Below, piece after piece: positions 48,401-56,591 of a stretch of DNA of 64,000 bases; position 1 is the first letter of the stretch; each line of letters begins with the position of its first letter. Position numbers and translations under genes: made by a program. The notes beneath the pieces were generated by a model, which worked only from the letters and a program-made list of their open reading frames with translations, was not told the DNA's origin and did not search any database. Location: the IMG/VR virus record IMGVR_UViG_3300032285_002244, positions 1 through 64,000 of that record. One strand, written 5' to 3'. Origin of the DNA: a virus.

Positions 48401-49383
48401 TAGTTACCTTCTCTCTCAGAACGAATTCTTGCCATACGTTCATCTCGTGCTTTTTTCTGGCTTGCTGTTCTGCCCGAAGCAGCGTCCATACCAAGCTTAA
48501 TTCTGTCACCTGAAGCTTGTTTTGCCATGGTTAATGCCTTAGCAGAATCTGGATGGTGTGGGTTTAGTACTGCGTGGTGCGCAATACCCAAAATAGTTCC
48601 TAGGCTGTGGTCGTAGGCAGCTATTTTTGCATGTACTTCGTTGAAATTTGTGTGGTGTGTATTGAAATCTTCAGTGCCATGAGTTCTTACCATACGTCCT
48701 AGATGACCCCATGCTTCATTAACATGGCTCTTTAATCTTGCATGGTCTTCTGAGTTGGCTGTAGAAAATCCTTGTAGTGCATCTCTTCCAGTTGGAAGTT
48801 CATACCTTGGGCGTTCTTTTTCAGGTCCTACTGTTGGTAGAACTGTAGTTACCTTCTCTTTAATAGCTTGGTCTACGTTGCTGGAATCAACCTTGGCTAA
48901 CTTTCCACCTATTTTTGCAATTTGGCCAATTTTAGGTTTGCTAATTTGTCCTTCTGCGTTTAACTTTTTACCAGTTCTAGTCGTTTTCTTTGCTACTCTT
49001 TTTTTCTTTACTGGCTTGTCTAAGGTAACAGCCATTACTCCGCGCTTTATTTCACGTGTTGTTGCAGGACGCATACCTCGTTGGCGTAACTTCTTTCCAG
49101 GAGTTACTAACGGCCCTTTTATTTTTGGCTTAGGTGCAGCAGAAGGTCCTTTTTCTTCTCCTGCTAAACGAATTTCTCCAACTCCTGCTATATCAACTTT
49201 TGGAAAACTTGTTTCTTCTTTTTTATCGGCTTCTCTTTTTTCCTGTACACGTCGTTGTAAGTCTTTGTTGTATTCTCGACTAGGAACACGACGTTTAATT
49301 GGGCTGTCACCAACGCCACCCATTTCACGAATCTTTTTTAATTCTTCTGGTGTTTTTATTTTATCGTTTTTCTTTTTAGCCAT
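48400..49383 (-). CDS. Long basic protein with C-terminal helical domain
   Basis: 327 residues. Residues 1-190 are Lys/Arg/Pro-rich and disordered in look (RGMRPATTREIKRGVM; KPVKKKRVAKKTTRTGKK), like histone-tail or virion-internal DNA-binding proteins. Residues 200-310 form a His-rich helical domain (HVNEAWGHLGRMVRTHG; HHTNFNEVHAKIAAYDH; GIAHHAVLNPHHPDS). It may be packaged with DNA or act on the nucleoid. Inference from composition only. Confidence 0.62.
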   Translation of the reverse strand: MAKKKNDKIKTPEELKKIREMGGVGDSPIKRRVPSREYNKDLQRRVQEKREADKKEETSFPKVDIAGVGEIRLAGEEKGPSAAPKPKIKGPLVTPGKKLRQRGMRPATTREIKRGVMAVTLDKPVKKKRVAKKTTRTGKKLNAEGQISKPKIGQIAKIGGKLAKVDSSNVDQAIKEKVTTVLPTVGPEKERPRYELPTGRDALQGFSTANSEDHARLKSHVNEAWGHLGRMVRTHGTEDFNTHHTNFNEVHAKIAAYDHSLGTILGIAHHAVLNPHHPDSAKALTMAKQASGDRIKLGMDAASGRTASQKKARDERMARIRSEREGN

Positions 49384-49592
49384 TAGCGCACCATATTATT
49401 CTTTGCTAATTTAGCTTTCATTTGGGTAACGCAAGACAGACAATGTCCTTTACTAGCCATAAATTCAATTGGGTTCATAATTACACCGCATGTTGGGCAA
49501 GGTGCAGAACCGTTGTATTTCATTGCATTTTCTGCAATTTGCTTGGCTTGCCATTCCATTGGCTCATTGCCATCACCATAATTACCTGACAT
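49383..49592 (-). CDS. Zinc-ribbon protein
   Basis: 69 residues. SAPCPTCGVIMNPIEFMASK, then GHCLSCVTQMKAKLA gives C-x2-C...C-x2-C. Acidic-neutral N-terminus, basic end. Its ATG overlaps the next TAA (TAATG). Function unknown. Confidence 0.7.
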   Translation of the reverse strand: MSGNYGDGNEPMEWQAKQIAENAMKYNGSAPCPTCGVIMNPIEFMASKGHCLSCVTQMKAKLAKNNMVR

Positions 49593-49750
49593 TAGTTACC
49601 ACCGCTTTTTGTTTTGTGTTCCATCGCTAATGCGCGGTTTGGAACTGGCTTAGATAAAGGTGCTTGAGCATGTTGTTTTTGGCTTAACATAAACGCACGG
49701 ATAGGTGCTCGTAAGTAACTTCTCTGTATGGTGCTTAATGCTTTTATCAT
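49592..49750 (-). CDS. 52-residue basic microprotein
   Basis: MIKALSTIQRSYLRAPIRAF, MLSQKQHAQAPLSKPVPNRA and LAMEHKTKSGGN. Amphipathic basic first helix. It fits exactly between TAATG overlaps on both sides, supporting a gene. Function unknown. Confidence 0.65.
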   Translation of the reverse strand: MIKALSTIQRSYLRAPIRAFMLSQKQHAQAPLSKPVPNRALAMEHKTKSGGN

Positions 49751-50112
49751 TAAATACCTCCTAAAGAGTTAGTTGATGATGCGCCATAACCAGCAACTCC
49801 ACCAGAGAACCAGGATACACGTGGTTCGTGGTAGTTACGGTCAATAGTTACAACATCTTCAATACCAGGTTGTGGTCGTTCACCAAACCCAAAACGGTCT
49901 GGAAACAAACGAATCTGAGGAAGTGGTGGTCTAACCATTGCTTGAATGTCTTTACCAGGAATATTCATAACCATTAGTGCTTGTGATGTTAGGCGCTCCA
50001 TGTTTGTTGCCCATGGGCCGTTATATTGCCAACGCTTTGCTACTTGGTCTGGCTGTATTGGTGCACGCCACGGCTTAGTGTGGTCGTACACTCCGTCAAC
50101 TGGTTGTGTCAT
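49750..50112 (-). CDS. Hypothetical protein, Pro/Trp-rich
   Basis: 120 residues from the ATG at 50112 (MTQPVDGVYDHTKPWRAP), which overlaps the upstream stop. MNIPGKDIQAMVRPPLPQIR and RNYHEPRVSWFSGGVAGYG. Extended structure with many Pro and aromatic residues suggests a minor virion protein. No family. Confidence 0.62.
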   Translation of the reverse strand: MTQPVDGVYDHTKPWRAPIQPDQVAKRWQYNGPWATNMERLTSQALMVMNIPGKDIQAMVRPPLPQIRLFPDRFGFGERPQPGIEDVVTIDRNYHEPRVSWFSGGVAGYGASSTNSLGGI

Positions 50113-50645
50113 TATTTCCACGCTGGTTTCAAATAAGCCATCATTGATTGACGGCGTGCGTTAATTTCACCTGGTTGGTCTGCACGCATATTAGACTTTC
50201 CATCGTTTACTAAGTGTGGAGCAGGAGTTAATTGCATTTGAGGAGCACTGCGCTCTGATATGTAAACGTTAACTCCGTTAACATTCTGCAAAGTAGCTTT
50301 CATTTGTCGTTCAATACCAGTCATATCTGTCATACCCATAGGCCAGAAATACATAGATGGCTCAATGCGTTCACCTTTGTGAACACCGCGTTGGTATGCT
50401 TTTTGATTTACGCGGTTCTTTACTGAATCTAATAAACGGTCATCACGACGTGACCGAATAGTTCCTAAATAACCATCAGGATATTCTGCAGAGGGAACAC
50501 GACCAACACCAATACGGCTGGCATCCATCTCATCACGAGCAATTGATGTTCCTGAGCCACCTTGGTTGTTATAACCAGCAAACCCACCGCCACCCAGAGA
50601 CTGCCAGTTCTGGGATGGAGACATGTTGTTTACTCCACCTGCCAT
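50112..50645 (-). CDS. Hypothetical protein, possible minor virion component
   Basis: 177 residues. Gly/Asn-rich N-terminus (WQSLGGGGFAGYNNQGGSG), then a basic helix (RRDDRLLDSVKNRVNQKA) and MKATLQNVNGVNVYISE. The composition fits a structural protein, but no motif is diagnostic. TAATG coupling on both sides. Confidence 0.6.
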   Translation of the reverse strand: MAGGVNNMSPSQNWQSLGGGGFAGYNNQGGSGTSIARDEMDASRIGVGRVPSAEYPDGYLGTIRSRRDDRLLDSVKNRVNQKAYQRGVHKGERIEPSMYFWPMGMTDMTGIERQMKATLQNVNGVNVYISERSAPQMQLTPAPHLVNDGKSNMRADQPGEINARRQSMMAYLKPAWK

Positions 50646-51199
50646 TAGTTTTCCTTTGGAGGACGAGGTTCAGTTATGCCGTGACGCTTACGTGCTGCTT
50701 CATTGCGGATGTTACGCATGTTGTGCATATTCCAAACAGCATCTTCGTTACGACTAATCATTTTCTTTTCTGCAGTTCTTTGATACTTATGTCCAGTAGA
50801 CAAATCAATTTGAACGCCTTTTTCTTTTGCTTTAGAGTCAACCCAGCTACCCATCATTGCTTTAGGGTCCGATGTCTGTCCCTTTAACCGAACAAAGTGA
50901 GATGCAAATTGTTTTGCGGAAATTCTAGGATTGCTTTCTCCAACACTTTCGTAGTGTGTTGGAACGGGGTAACCGCTGCGTTGTGACGGTTCTTTACCTA
51001 CTAAAAATAGTTTGTCCCCAGGTTTTGCTACTTTACCCTCAGAAAGGCTCATAGATGCACCACCAAAATTATTGGTGCTATTGATAAACTCTTGGGCGCC
51101 CTTTGGGTTGCTGGCTAGTGTACGTACTTCGTCTTTAGTGTAATCTGGACGACCACTCTCCGCTATTGCGGATACAATTTCTTTAGGTGTCTTAGCCAT
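50645..51199 (-). CDS. Hypothetical protein
   Basis: 184 residues. KEIVSAIAESGRPDYTKDEV, FLVGKEPSQRSGYPVPTHY and FASHFVRLKGQTSDPKAMM. The end is basic (RNIRNEAARKRHG). Possibly an alpha/beta nucleic-acid protein; family not recognised. First gene of its minus-strand group, facing the lone plus-strand gene at 51250. Confidence 0.62.
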   Translation of the reverse strand: MAKTPKEIVSAIAESGRPDYTKDEVRTLASNPKGAQEFINSTNNFGGASMSLSEGKVAKPGDKLFLVGKEPSQRSGYPVPTHYESVGESNPRISAKQFASHFVRLKGQTSDPKAMMGSWVDSKAKEKGVQIDLSTGHKYQRTAEKKMISRNEDAVWNMHNMRNIRNEAARKRHGITEPRPPKEN

Positions 51200-51249
51200 G
51201 TTACTATTTTCCTTCTTAGAACCTTAATTGTCTGTATAAAGGAGCCAAA

Positions 51250-51411
51250 ATGTCAGTCGATGTTGTTGCTGTAGGGCTAAACCCAATTGCTTGGGCAGTT
51301 TATTGCGAACTATGCATTGCTTATATTGGCGAACCAACACAGGACGAAGATTTTATTGACCAGATGTATGAAGAACATTGCCTTAGTCATGGGTTAACCC
51401 CAGAAAACTAA
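51250..51411 (+). CDS. 53-residue protein on the opposite strand
   Basis: AAAGGAGCCAAAATG start. MSVDVVAVGLNPIAWAVYCE, LCIAYIGEPTQDEDFIDQMY and EEHCLSHGLTPEN. C-x2-C and H-C-x2-H could hold a metal. It is the only plus-strand gene between 40 and 64 kb; it diverges from 50645-51199 and converges on 51408-51644, where the ends overlap by four bases. Confidence 0.7.
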   Translation: MSVDVVAVGLNPIAWAVYCELCIAYIGEPTQDEDFIDQMYEEHCLSHGLTPEN

Positions 51412-51644
51412 TCTCTTCCAACACCCTTATCTGCCGATGGCAAAGATGGTTTTGAATCATCGTCCCAGTTTAAGGTTGTTCCACGAGTTCTCGAAGAGTA
51501 CGCCGTTGGACGTGAGCCTTCGTTACTACGCCAAGATGTGCGTTGTGCAATAGAACCAGTGGTTGATTTACCCAACGATAAAGGTGCAGACACATCGTGT
51601 TGTGCAGCACTTAGTGCTCCACCGTAGCTTGGTATATCAGCCAT
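51408..51644 (-). CDS. Hypothetical protein, Ser/Thr-rich
   Basis: 78 residues of low-complexity character (GKSTTGSIAQRTSWRSNEG; AYSSRTRGTTLNWDDD). Might be a disordered virion-associated protein. One base separates it from the gene upstream. Confidence 0.58.
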   Translation of the reverse strand: MADIPSYGGALSAAQHDVSAPLSLGKSTTGSIAQRTSWRSNEGSRPTAYSSRTRGTTLNWDDDSKPSLPSADKGVGRD

Positions 51645-51645
51645 T

Positions 51646-52101
51646 TTAGTAAGAAGAGCTCATTCCATCACCAAAGTTTGGTGAGTTCTTTCCTGAAACA
51701 GAACGAACTGTGCGTGCGTTGCCCATTGTTGCGCCAAGTTCTGATTGGTGAACTGCTGGGAATGTTGCACCTATTACATAACGTGCACCCATACGCTCAG
51801 ACTGAACTGCATTTCCTGCAGAAACATTTTTGCGATTTGCTTTGTTAGCAATTGTTGGGTCTCCTGCTTGTGTATTCTTCTTTGCAACAAGTGTTCCTTT
51901 TAATGGAGAACCGCTTGTGTTTGCAACGCCTAGAACTTGACCAACGTATTTACGTGGGCTGTTAGCGTGTTCTGCAGAAGCAATAACTTCTTCTGGTGTT
52001 AAATTTGTACGTGCCATTGATTTGCCTGCCGCTTCTAGATGGGATGAAGGTGCACCCATGCGACGACGCATTGCGTGACCTAATGATGTCCAAGATGCCA
52101 T
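51646..52101 (-). CDS. Hypothetical protein
   Basis: 151 residues. Basic N-terminus (LGHAMRRRMGAPSSHLEAAG), a helix with LTPEEVIASAEHANSPRK, and a Gly/Ala-rich end (HQSELGATMGNARTVRS). Its Ala/Ser-rich style is like nearby 51408 and 50112 genes. AGGAGTCATC lies before the ATG. Confidence 0.6.
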   Translation of the reverse strand: MASWTSLGHAMRRRMGAPSSHLEAAGKSMARTNLTPEEVIASAEHANSPRKYVGQVLGVANTSGSPLKGTLVAKKNTQAGDPTIANKANRKNVSAGNAVQSERMGARYVIGATFPAVHQSELGATMGNARTVRSVSGKNSPNFGDGMSSSY

Positions 52102-52138
52102 GATGACTCCTTACTCTGTGTCTAAGGATAGAACTTAT

Positions 52139-52429
52139 TTAGAAGGTATTAATGCTAAAAACAATTGCTGAGATTTCTCCATCACGGCTTTCAATGGTGG
52201 TAAATCCAGGAATAAAGTAGAGACGCATACCTCTTGGGGCAACATATCCACTTGCTATAGCCATTGCTTTTACCGCTTGGTTTACCGCTCCAGCACCTAC
52301 AGCGCGTAGTTTTACTTCGCTTCTGTCGTAAATTGCATGTGCGATTGCAGACGCAACGCTTTGAGGGTTAGAACCTGCGCTAACTCGTAAAAACGGTTCT
52401 TCAGCAGGTAGTTCTGGGGTTGTAGTCAA
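52139..52429 (-). CDS. SpoVS-like protein (Alba-type fold)
   Basis: 96 residues, the normal length of the family. LRVSAGSNPQSVASAIAHAI, then VKLRAVGAGAVNQAVKAMAI and ASGYVAPRGMRLYFIPGF line up with Bacillus SpoVS (S-x-x-S-P-x-S-V-A...A-I-G-A-G-A-L-N-Q-A-V-K-A...A-R-G-F-V-A-P-S-G...I-P-A-F). SpoVS affects septation and sporulation and has an Alba-like fold able to bind nucleic acids. Here it could alter host division or DNA/RNA handling. That role is inference; the family match is strong. Confidence 0.9.
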   Translation of the reverse strand: MTTTPELPAEEPFLRVSAGSNPQSVASAIAHAIYDRSEVKLRAVGAGAVNQAVKAMAIASGYVAPRGMRLYFIPGFTTIESRDGEISAIVFSINTF

Positions 52430-52482
52430 TTTTTAGTCCTTTGGTTCGAGTTGGTGTGCCACTCCAGACCTAAAGGGTAGGG

Positions 52483-53067
52483 CTAAATCCGTGGTTGGTC
52501 TCGGTATTTAGCATCTTTCATTTGTTCCACAATAGCTTTTTCTATGGCATCAGAATGAATACCTGCAACTAATCGAGCTAATCCGTAAGAATCTGCAGCA
52601 TTGTCATCGTTAAACTCAACGCCCCATCTTTTGTACATCTGTAACAACATCTCTTGTTTTTTGGCATTTCCCTTACCTGATGCGTATTTCTTCAGTGTCA
52701 TTGGCGGAATTTTTAATGGGAATCTACGGTCATCGCCATCTTCAAAAAAATCAAATATTGTTAAACGAACCGTTGCTGAAAGTTCTCCTAAAACCAATGC
52801 AGCATGGCTAGCAAGAACTGTTCCTTCCATTGCAATGTCTTGTATGGTCCAAAATTCTTCGCAATAATTTAAGGTGTCAGTTAACCACTGACGAATATCA
52901 GCTAATCGTTCTATGCCAAAATAAATAGATTTGTATACCCAAGTAATTGATTGCAATGGGTCTTTTACATTTAACACAGTAAATGCAAATCCAGTTAACG
53001 ATTGGTCTATACCAATTGCTACTACGGAATCTTTATCAATAGTTCCGTCTATTAGTTTAGTTGGCAT
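52483..53067 (-). CDS. RuvC-like Holliday junction resolvase
   Basis: 194 residues from the ATG at 53067; a TTG upstream is less likely. VVAIGIDQSLTGFAFTVL holds the first catalytic Asp, QDIAMEGT the Glu of the second motif, PPMTLKKYASGKGNAKKQEM the K-x-x-x-x-G-x-G-x-A-x-K block, and DDNAADSYGLARLVAG the final acidic pair. RuvC-type enzymes cut four-way junctions before packaging. The overlap with the kinase gene and proximity to RecA support a recombination role. Confidence 0.9.
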   Translation of the reverse strand: MPTKLIDGTIDKDSVVAIGIDQSLTGFAFTVLNVKDPLQSITWVYKSIYFGIERLADIRQWLTDTLNYCEEFWTIQDIAMEGTVLASHAALVLGELSATVRLTIFDFFEDGDDRRFPLKIPPMTLKKYASGKGNAKKQEMLLQMYKRWGVEFNDDNAADSYGLARLVAGIHSDAIEKAIVEQMKDAKYRDQPRI

Positions 53068-53596
53068 TGAGGGCAAGCTCCATACGATTGCGGACCTTTG
53101 TTGTTAAGTCCTCTAAAGTACCCTCATTACTTAGTATCTGGTCAAATTTGTATCCATCTAAATCTTTTTCTGATATATGTGAATTAACAGCTTCTACACC
53201 AGGGCGTTTAACTCTCCATAAATGTCCATTTATATCTCTAATAGCATTAGCTTCATTTTCAAATCTAACATCTGTAAAAACGTAATTACCTTCTTTGTTA
53301 GTTTGCATTAGTGCTTCTTTAATCCAAAACTCATCTCCAAATAGTTGACGAACCCCAAGACCTGTGTTTTGCAGTAATACCCTTACGGCAGGAACCTTCT
53401 TAATCTCATCCCAACCACGATGGTTTACAGCATGTTTAATATCGCTAGCCAATTCATTTACTACTGGGTTTACTTCGTACAATAAATTACGAACAGCATC
53501 AGCAAACGCAACACGAGTAAACTCGTATTCATTTACAAGAATCTTTGCTATCTCGTCTTTACCAGACCCTGCATATCCAGAAAGTCCAATAATCAT
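53057..53596 (-). CDS. Deoxynucleoside monophosphate kinase-like
   Basis: 179 residues. P-loop GLSGYAGSGKDEIAKIL at about 4-20; VAFADAVRNLLYEVNP and FTDVRFENEANAIRDINGHL are typical of phage dNMP kinases (T4 gp1-like), with LWRVKRPGVE as the lid. It phosphorylates dNMPs from host DNA breakdown to dNDPs and complements the reductase. Coupled by overlap to neighbours on both sides. Confidence 0.87.
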   Translation of the reverse strand: MIIGLSGYAGSGKDEIAKILVNEYEFTRVAFADAVRNLLYEVNPVVNELASDIKHAVNHRGWDEIKKVPAVRVLLQNTGLGVRQLFGDEFWIKEALMQTNKEGNYVFTDVRFENEANAIRDINGHLWRVKRPGVEAVNSHISEKDLDGYKFDQILSNEGTLEDLTTKVRNRMELALNAN

Positions 53597-54081
53597 ATTG
53601 AGTATTTGTCCTTTCGGTTTGAACGGAAGTCACTAGTACGTCTCGTAATTTCACGAGAAACTAAAGAAACATCACGTTCAAAATTGTTGGCTACAACTTC
53701 CAACATCTTTCTGTATGCATAGGTTGCCATTAACTTTTCTTCTAAGTCCATAATCATTGGGTCAGAGGCAACTTGAGCTTTTATTAGTGTTACTCGTTCT
53801 CCTTTTATCTTGCTTGTATCTTTTGCAAGAAAGAGTTGGGCTTCTGAACTTGCTAACTTCTTCTCTAAAAATTTCTCATCTACTTGGGCTGCTGCATATT
53901 GGCCTGCAATAAAGTTAGACCATGCAGTTAATTTAGTAAACAACTCGCTGAGTTCTTCGCTATCTAATACTGATATGTCTTTTGGCATAACTGGTTGTTG
54001 AGATTGTTCAGGCCACATATTGATGTTTTGGTCTTTCATCATCTTTACTGCGCCTGCAGATGCTGGTCCTAAATTTAACAT
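53593..54081 (-). CDS. Coiled-coil protein of the recombination cluster
   Basis: 162 residues, helical. LSELFTKLTAWSNFIAGQYA, DEKFLEKKLASSEAQLFL and ERDVSLVSREITRRTSDF. The end RSNRKDKYSI is basic. Proteins of this shape lie between Cas4-like exonuclease and RecA genes in many actinophages; a recombination-mediator role analogous to UvsY is possible but not shown. Confidence 0.65.
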   Translation of the reverse strand: MLNLGPASAGAVKMMKDQNINMWPEQSQQPVMPKDISVLDSEELSELFTKLTAWSNFIAGQYAAAQVDEKFLEKKLASSEAQLFLAKDTSKIKGERVTLIKAQVASDPMIMDLEEKLMATYAYRKMLEVVANNFERDVSLVSREITRRTSDFRSNRKDKYSI

Positions 54082-54920
54082 TATGCTCCAATCGTTTTAC
54101 ATGACTTGCAACCACTTGGGTCAACATTACACTCAGGCATAACTCCAACTTCAATAGCTTTTAATACCTTTTCTACAGAAAAGAAAACTCTATCTACGAT
54201 TTCGTAATCTGCTTTTACTGTGAATTCTTTATAATCTTGGTCTGCTTTTAACTCATACAAGAAAACAATTTCTTTTGGCGCTTCATCTCCAAACATACGG
54301 TGAGCCAATTCTAAATACATTTGACCCTGCAACAAGTGGCTACGAAATGGACGGCGAATCTTCTTCCAAGCTTTAGTTAAGTCTCCATCAGCATCGTAAA
54401 GAAGTTCAGGAGCTTCAAAACGAAGTGTTCCTGCTCCAATAGACTTGATTTCAATTAAACAATCTTCTTTTATGCCTTTTATCCATCCGTCAGTGTGACC
54501 TGCAATACGAAGTCTTTCGTCTACAAGAGTGACTTCTTTATACTCCATAACATCAACACGTCCGCATTTTTCGCAAACAGGAGATATGCCTGTAGTAGAT
54601 ACTAAACAAGATGTACACTCAAAACGACCGTAAAGAACTCCCATTTCTTGAAAACGCTTTTGCCATTTAGCATGAATAGCGTGTCCTTCATCAAAAATGT
54701 TTTGCAATCTAAGATTAGGCTTATCCTTTTTAGGAGTACCACCAGTCATTAGGTAGTAAGAGTAACGATGGCAGAAGTCTGGTTTGATTATTTCAGACGG
54801 GTGGAACACTGTAGTAGAACGGTCGTCTAAAGGACGGCGCATTAAATGCCGCTCAACATCGCCTATTAAACGAGTCTCTGTTTTCTTAGCGTCTAAGAAC
54901 TTCTGTAAATCGTTTCCCAT
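54081..54920 (-). CDS. Cas4-like exonuclease (PD-(D/E)XK)
   Basis: 279 residues. IAGHTDGWIKG gives the Asp, CLIEIKSIG the E-x-K, LLQGQMYLELA the motif with Gln, and the C-terminal PSGCKSC a Cys pair as in Fe-S Cas4/AddB enzymes. A zinc ribbon (CTSCLVSTTGISPVCEKCG) is inserted in the first half, and a further Cys lies in PDFCHRYSYYL. Cas4 enzymes resect DNA ends to give 3' overhangs for RecA-driven recombination. CRISPR genes are not present, so a phage recombination role is likelier. Confidence 0.87.
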   Translation of the reverse strand: MGNDLQKFLDAKKTETRLIGDVERHLMRRPLDDRSTTVFHPSEIIKPDFCHRYSYYLMTGGTPKKDKPNLRLQNIFDEGHAIHAKWQKRFQEMGVLYGRFECTSCLVSTTGISPVCEKCGRVDVMEYKEVTLVDERLRIAGHTDGWIKGIKEDCLIEIKSIGAGTLRFEAPELLYDADGDLTKAWKKIRRPFRSHLLQGQMYLELAHRMFGDEAPKEIVFLYELKADQDYKEFTVKADYEIVDRVFFSVEKVLKAIEVGVMPECNVDPSGCKSCKTIGA

Positions 54921-54922
54921 TT

Positions 54923-55237
54923 TTATTCCTTCGTTAGGATGAACTCTTCTAAAGTCATCTTCTTTTTATACGACTTATTCCACTTGCGGACTAATGCATT
55001 GCGTTCTCTGTGGCTTAAACCACCCCAAATGCCATGCGGTTCATCTCTCTTGACTGCATCCCATAAGCATTCTTTTTGAACTGGGCAAACACTTTTCTTG
55101 TTTTCCCCATAGCAAAAAGCTTTCGCTTGTTCTGCAATGATTCGGTATTGCTCTTTGTCACGTGGTGGGTAAAACAAATCAGTGTCTTCTCCTCGACACC
55201 TTGCTTCATACCGCCAAGCGTACTCTGGTTCATCCAT
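54923..55237 (-). CDS. WhiB-family iron-sulfur regulator
   Basis: 104 residues. Cys14, Cys42, Cys51 and Cys57 (in EARCRGEDTDLFYPP, AFCYGENKKSVCPVQKEC) and the GIWGG turn at 69-73 followed by a basic segment (SHRERNALVRKWNKSYKKK) define the WhiB/Wbl family, which is restricted to actinobacteria and their phages. Wbl proteins bind the principal sigma factor and regulate transcription. It fixes the host phylum. It lies in the recombination operon, between exonuclease and PD-(D/E)XK genes. Confidence 0.95.
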   Translation of the reverse strand: MDEPEYAWRYEARCRGEDTDLFYPPRDKEQYRIIAEQAKAFCYGENKKSVCPVQKECLWDAVKRDEPHGIWGGLSHRERNALVRKWNKSYKKKMTLEEFILTKE

Positions 55238-55240
55238 ATG

Positions 55241-55558
55241 TTATTCATCCTTGAGTTTGTCTCGCAGTTCTAGGAAATCGTCCTCAAGCAGAATTACATA
55301 ATTCTCTCCATCTAAATGGATACCAAGTACTGGCATTCTTCCATCCATAATGGCCTCTCCAGTTATCTTCTTTAATACATCGGACTTGATAGTTGTTTGT
55401 TTCTTGCCCGTGTATTTATGTTCTATCAGCAGGTCGTCTGAACGAACATCGCCTTTTCTAGACCAAAACGCTCCAGATGCAGCAGTACGAGAACCGTTAA
55501 CTTTTTTTGCTAAACGGTCCTCGTGTTTTCTAGATTGCTTTTGTCCTTCAGTCTTCAT
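55241..55558 (-). CDS. Small PD-(D/E)XK nuclease, resolvase-like
   Basis: 105 residues. KHEDRLAKKVNGSRTAASGA, FWSRKGDVRSDDLLIEHKYT contains Asp plus E-x-K (the D...E-H-K triad), followed by IKSDVLKKI and MPVLGIHLDG. The early Glu in KHED and the compact size resemble archaeal Hjc-type Holliday resolvases. A second resolvase besides the RuvC-like one would be notable. Overlaps the RecA gene by 11 bases. Confidence 0.75.
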   Translation of the reverse strand: MKTEGQKQSRKHEDRLAKKVNGSRTAASGAFWSRKGDVRSDDLLIEHKYTGKKQTTIKSDVLKKITGEAIMDGRMPVLGIHLDGENYVILLEDDFLELRDKLKDE

Positions 55559-56591
55559 CAGCCGCTAACGGAAGTTCGTGTGATTCGAACACGGCTTTCT
55601 GAAGTTCTTCTTTTAGTTCTATCTCCTCACGGATACTAGCAATAACAGATTCAATACCCTGCCATTTGCGTTCGTTGTGATAGAACCAACCACCTTTTCT
55701 TTCTATGATTCCCATAACTACAGCAAGTGATGCAACTTCTTTTGCAAAGTCAAACTCACCTGGGGCGCAGTTACCTCCTTCTGCAAAATAAAAATCAAAA
55801 TAAGCAACACGTTGTGGTGGTGCAGTTTTGTTTTTCAAAGTTCTTACCTTTATGCGTTGTCCTACTCGAACCTTGTTTGTTCCAGTACCAACTTCAATCC
55901 ATTCGTCGCGTTTTACTTCACAACGGGTAAAGAATGCATAATTCTTTCCTTCTCCTCCTGGAGTAGTTCTAGGGTCTCCATGCATTACGCCAATTTTCAT
56001 ACGGTATTGGTTAATAATTAAACCCAAAACAGGGCGCTCATCTTCTACAAGCGAACGCTTCATGGCTGTACCAACTACACGGAAGAACTTGTTAGTCAAT
56101 AACGCACCACGACCAACAGTTGCTTCGCTCATATCCTTCTCCATTTCAGGAGCAGGAGATAATGCTGGCAAAGAGTCAATAACAATCGCATCAACGGCTT
56201 TAGATTCAGCAAATTGAATAACGGCTTGGTATGCCTCTTCCATAATAGATGTTTCAATAACTATAATTCTGCTGGTATCTACTCCACACATTTCTGCGTA
56301 CTCAGGAACCCATTGTTCTGCTGCAACCCACACTGTTGTGTGCTCTGGGTTTGTTAATTGGTTTGCTGCAATAGTTTTTAACGCTAACGCTGTCTTACCG
56401 TGTGAAGGTTCTCCAATTAACTCGTTCCATTGGTTTCCTGGAAATCCTCCTCCAAGGACGTAATCCAATGTAGTAGAGCCAGAGGTAATACGAGGAATAA
56501 GGTCGCTCCTAATGTCAGAAGCAAGGACAACCACATTATCGCCGAACCTCTTGTTGAGCTGGGCCATAACTTTACGCGCTTCATCATTCAC
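55548..56591 (-). CDS. RecA-like recombinase
   Basis: 347 residues. Walker A ELIGEPSHGKTALALK (about 57-72), Walker B AIVIDSLPAL, L1 region around the EKDMSEATVG stretch and L2-like GVMHGDPRTTPGGEGKNY. The gene has RecA length and core order but a short divergent N-terminus. It catalyses strand exchange with ssDNA and ATP. It overlaps the small nuclease gene and follows the zinc-ribbon protein of the polymerase operon. Confidence 0.92.
   Translation of the reverse strand: MNDEARKVMAQLNKRFGDNVVVLASDIRSDLIPRITSGSTTLDYVLGGGFPGNQWNELIGEPSHGKTALALKTIAANQLTNPEHTTVWVAAEQWVPEYAEMCGVDTSRIIVIETSIMEEAYQAVIQFAESKAVDAIVIDSLPALSPAPEMEKDMSEATVGRGALLTNKFFRVVGTAMKRSLVEDERPVLGLIINQYRMKIGVMHGDPRTTPGGEGKNYAFFTRCEVKRDEWIEVGTGTNKVRVGQRIKVRTLKNKTAPPQRVAYFDFYFAEGGNCAPGEFDFAKEVASLAVVMGIIERKGGWFYHNERKWQGIESVIASIREEIELKEELQKAVFESHELPLAADED

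Noticed and set aside
48755-49414. 219-codon plus-strand reading frame
   Set aside because: Antisense to the long basic protein gene, hydrophobic composition arises from complementing Lys-rich codons; no start signal.
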